Positions 4,623 to 6,213 of a stretch of 6,213 bases of DNA are shown in pieces. Under the pieces are notes generated by a model. It did not search any database, was not told where the DNA came from, and saw only the letters and a program-made list of their open reading frames with translations. Source of the stretch: Deltaproteobacteria bacterium (GTDB taxonomy: Bacteria; Desulfobacterota; DSM-4660; Desulfatiglandales; HGW-15); assembly GCA_024641835.1 (NCBI GenBank), contig JAHECH010000282.1, forward strand, positions 1 to 6,213, read 5' to 3'. A program made the position numbers and the translations under genes. The first letter of the stretch is position 1, and every line of letters begins with the position of its first letter.

Positions 4623-5219
4623 TCACTTTGTCAATCGCCGCATCGAATAATTGTAAGAGATGATCTGCCATCCGATTAACATCAAGATCACCGCTGTGCT
4701 GGAGACAGGCAGACCCGTGTAAGAGAATATGTCCTTCTTTTGAATTGTATCTTTTGGTCTATCTTGTTCGGAGTGCTCCAACAGATTGAAACCAAGACCC
4801 AATGAAACAATCCCAGTTTTACCATCAACGGCCTTTTCCGCTGGTACTCTATAAACAGAAACCTGAAAACAGGAAAGGCAAAAAAGGAAAATCAGGATAG
4901 CAAGCGAGGTCAGAAATGTTGTCCTGGTAGCTTTTCCTGTTAATATGGCTTCTCGTTCGTCACGCTCTCGGATGAATGTAAGCTTGGCTATTACCTGATC
5001 ACGAAACGAACTGGAAACCATCAACCGGAAGCTCAGATAAAGGGAAAGCGTCATCCAAACAGCAATGACGAGGCCTGCAAGACTGTTCAGTAATCTCATA
5101 TAGATATAGCCGTGGGTAAGAGCTCCCAAGCTGTAAGAGTAAGAAAAAACAGCAAAGGCAACGATTGCAGGAAGCCCGCAGAAAAAAACCTTCAATAGTA
5201 TTGAGTCACACCTCTTCAT
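4623..5219 (-). CDS. Four-helix membrane protein partnered with an XRE regulator
   Basis: A 198-residue predicted integral membrane protein, function unknown. Hydrophobic segments lie at about residues 7-31, 41-64, 101-119 and 173-191. Between the second and third is a charged cytoplasmic-type loop FIRERDEREAILTGKATRTT (82-101). This resembles the ERDER...KA..T motif of small membrane proteins that commonly sit downstream of small XRE regulators (DUF2178-like families); that likeness is by eye only. The region between helices three and four (about 120-165) is polar. Its ATG overlaps the regulator stop by 4 bp (ATGA, 5216-5219), and GAGGAG at the end of the regulator gene serves as ribosome site, so expression is coupled. 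The pair may act as a sensor and repressor unit, an inference from the arrangement. Confidence 0.8.
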   Translation of the reverse strand: MKRCDSILLKVFFCGLPAIVAFAVFSYSYSLGALTHGYIYMRLLNSLAGLVIAVWMTLSLYLSFRLMVSSSFRDQVIAKLTFIRERDEREAILTGKATRTTFLTSLAILIFLFCLSCFQVSVYRVPAEKAVDGKTGIVSLGLGFNLLEHSEQDRPKDTIQKKDIFSYTGLPVSSTAVILMLIGWQIISYNYSMRRLTK

Positions 5220-5455
5220 TTCATCTCCTCCTCAATTGAAAAAATCGCATTTATGTCTGCTCTAAAATAACGCGCAATGCGAAACGCCAACTCAAGGGAA
5301 GGGTTGTAGTTCCCTCCCTCGATGGCAACAATGGTTGCCCGTGTTACACCTACTTCTTTCGCGAGTTGCTCCTGGGTCATCCGTCGTTCTGCCCGGAAAA
5401 CATGCAGGCGATTGACTATCTTAAGCTGTGGTATGGACTTAGACATGCTTTGCAT
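5216..5455 (-). CDS. Small XRE-family HTH transcriptional regulator
   Basis: A 79-residue Cro/C1-type helix-turn-helix protein. The domain covers residues 13-66: NRLHVFRAERRMTQEQLAKE, then VGVTRATIVAIEGG (35-48, recognition helix), then NYNPSLELAFRIARYF (49-64). The tail ADINAIFSIEEEMK matches the short COG1476-type regulators that consist of little but the HTH. Two starts are possible: ATG at 5455 (M1) or ATG at 5446 (M4). Neither has a good Shine-Dalgarno; M4 would begin nearer to the family norm. The promoter region just upstream has TTGTC/GACAA repeats that could be its own operator. It probably regulates itself and the coupled membrane protein gene. Confidence 0.9.
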   Translation of the reverse strand: MQSMSKSIPQLKIVNRLHVFRAERRMTQEQLAKEVGVTRATIVAIEGGNYNPSLELAFRIARYFRADINAIFSIEEEMK

Positions 5456-5478
5456 CCGATGTTTCGTTCAGGCTGCCG

Positions 5479-5507
5479 ATTGTTTACGTTATTTTTCTTT
5501 TTGTCAA
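5479..5507 (-). promoter_or_regulatory. Probable promoter of the XRE regulator operon
   Basis: Read on the minus strand, a perfect TTGACA (5507-5502) is followed after a 17-bp A-rich spacer by AACAAT (5484-5479), four of six to the -10 consensus. Transcription would start near 5472, about 17-26 bp ahead of the two candidate start codons. Confidence 0.55.
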
Positions 5508-5528
5508 GTTTATTTGTCATTTAGACAA
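5501..5528. promoter_or_regulatory. Candidate operator overlapping the -35 box
   Basis: On the plus strand TTGTCA occurs at 5501-5506 and again at 5514-5519, and GACAA (5524-5528) makes an inverted pair with the second copy around ATTTA. The repeats overlap and lie just upstream of the -35 of the regulator promoter, where an XRE dimer could repress. Assignment is inference from position and symmetry. Confidence 0.4.
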
Positions 5529-5596
5529 GAGTGGCGGCAGGGATTATACCGGTGGCGAAAATCAGAAGAAAGTTACGCAATGGCAATTGGCAATGG

Positions 5597-5770
5597 GGTC
5601 GGACCCAATGCTGTTAACTTAAGCTCCCTGACCGCGATGTGAAAGTCCTGAGCGTCATTCCGGCGAAAGCCGGAATCCAGGCTTTTCAACTCCTCTGGAC
5701 CCCGGCTTTCGCCGGGGTGACAGTGTGGACCAACGAGATTTTCCTTAAGTTAACGGCATTGGGTCCGACC
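5597..5770. mobile_element. Type A MITE-like element, copy 2
   Basis: The core 5606-5761 (156 bp) starts CAATGCTGTTAACTTAAG and ends CTTAAGTTAACGGCATTG. It is flanked by GGTCGGACC (5597-5605) and GGTCCGACC (5762-5770), which differ only at the central base. Inside are two 8-bp perfect hairpins: ATTCCGGCGAAAGCCGGAAT (5657-5676) and ACCCCGGCTTTCGCCGGGGT (5699-5718). These hairpins are near reverse complements of each other, so the whole core can also fold as one long hairpin. It has about six differences from copy 3. There is no open reading frame of note. Confidence 0.8.
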
Positions 5771-5935
5771 CAATGCCGTTAACTTAACCTCCTTGACCGT
5801 GATGTGAAAGTCCTGAGCGTCATTCCGGCGAAAGCCGGAATCCAGGCTTTTCAACTCCTCTGGACCCCGGCTTTCGCCGGGGTGACAGCGTGGACCAACG
5901 AGATCTTCCTTAAGTTAACGGCATTGGGTCGGACC
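5762..5935. mobile_element. Type A MITE-like element, copy 3, tandem with copy 2
   Basis: The core 5771-5926 has the same 156-bp length as copy 2 and about 96 percent identity by hand count. It shares the GGTCCGACC palindrome at 5762-5770 with copy 2 and ends at GGTCGGACC (5927-5935), which opens type B copy 3. The left terminal repeat is CAATGCCGTTAACTTAAC, the right CTTAAGTTAACGGCATTG. Two elements head to tail with one shared 9-bp spacer suggest either recombination between flanking repeats or a second insertion into the flanking palindrome of the first. Confidence 0.8.
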
Positions 5936-6093
5936 AAGCCAGGTGCTTGAAATGCTCAAGAAAGGAGATGAAAACCAGCCTGTTTGAGGGCTTAGAACGC
6001 TATTCTTGCCATCAAAATGGGCCTATAGCTCATTTTTCGACGGTAAAGATGGCTGTTTTCTGGCCGGATCCTGGGGTCTGCCCTGGCCTAATC
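5926..6093. repeat. Type B dispersed repeat, copy 3
   Basis: It begins GGGTCGGACCAAGCCAG and continues GTGCTTGAAATGCT, GATGAAAACC, the AGCCTGTTTGAGGGCT hairpin, CTTAGAACGCTATT, CTTGCCA and AAATGGGCCT (6018-6027). It ends with CCTGGGGTCTGCCCTGGCC (6070-6088), which matches the end of copy 1. Like copy 2, its left edge coincides exactly with the right flanking palindrome of a type A element. I see no gene in 5540-6134. Confidence 0.65.
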
Positions 6094-6098
6094 GGTAC

Positions 6099-6139
6099 TT
6101 GACATTCATTGTGACGTAATGTAGTCGTAACGTTATGAC
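6099..6139 (+). promoter_or_regulatory. Possible promoter and operator of the last gene
   Basis: TTGACA (6099-6104) is a perfect -35 hexamer, but at 15-18 bp the -10 is poor. Downstream, GTCGTAACGTTATGAC (6124-6139) is a 16-bp palindrome with one mismatched pair, centred on TAACGTTA, and it overlaps the candidate start codon at 6135. Such symmetry at a start codon suits an autoregulatory operator. Confidence 0.4.
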
Positions 6140-6213
6140 CATTTCATCCAATGCTGCCAAGTCGAATTGGGACGGGCTGCGCGACCTGAACCGGGAAGAC
6201 AGCCGACCACTCT
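6135..6213 (+). CDS. Probable 5' end of a gene leaving the window
   Basis: ATG 6135 opens a frame of 26 codons that stays open to the window end, reading MTISSNAAKSNWDGLRDLNR and then EDSRPL. The competing ATG at 6150 stops after 12 codons. No Shine-Dalgarno is visible, so it may be leaderless or start elsewhere. The short charged beginning and the palindrome over the start are compatible with a small regulator or antitoxin, but nothing in 26 residues identifies a family. Confidence 0.4.
   Translation, partial: MTISSNAAKSNWDGLRDLNREDSRPL

Noticed and set aside
5597..5935. CRISPR array
   Set aside because: The repeats are two 156-bp units with terminal inverted repeats and no spacers; they fit mobile elements, not CRISPR.

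Overview
The window looks like an accessory, repeat-rich stretch of a bacterial chromosome of moderate GC content. The genes have clear Shine-Dalgarno sites. The mix is a base-excision repair glycosylase, a toxin-antitoxin pair, a DapB-like reductase, a PP-loop ATPase of the Dph6 family and a cysteine-rich membrane protein, with many small palindromic repeats. This suggests an environmental Gram-negative such as a Nitrospirota or Desulfobacterota relative, but no gene here fixes the lineage, so that is a weak inference.

Layout on the plus strand: the 3' part of an AlkA-type DNA glycosylase (2-493); a repeat called type B here (562-727); a VapB/VapC-type toxin-antitoxin operon with its own promoter (768-1405); a possible gene stub (1517-1630) running into a MITE-like element called type A (1619-1797); a second type B repeat (1797-2039); a divergent DapB-like reductase (2077-2874); an integron attC-like site (2890-2963); a Dph6-like ATPase (2979-3644); a gene-free stretch with remnants of the same repeats (3645-3868); and a cysteine-rich four-helix membrane protein split in two by one in-frame TAA (3869-4480). 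On the minus strand, an XRE-type regulator (5455-5216) overlaps a membrane protein gene (5219-4623) by 4 bp. The right end carries two type A elements in tandem (5606-5761, 5771-5926), a third type B repeat (5926-6093) and the probable start of a gene that leaves the window (6135 onward).

The main hidden structure is the repeat system. Type A elements are 156 or 179 bp, have 18-bp terminal inverted repeats (CAATGCYGTTAACTTAAG) and contain strong hairpins. Each lies between copies of the 9-bp palindrome GGTCSGACC. The same palindrome forms the left end of type B repeats. Two of the three type B copies have a type A element exactly at that edge; the third is an unoccupied site. This suggests that type A elements insert into, and duplicate, this palindrome. 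No transposase is in the window, so they would be non-autonomous.

Other points of interest are the attC-like site between the reductase and the PP-loop ATPase, the loss of the canonical catalytic histidine pair in the DapB-like protein, and the in-frame stop between the halves of the cysteine-rich membrane protein. All family names come from motif recognition by eye; no database search was run.
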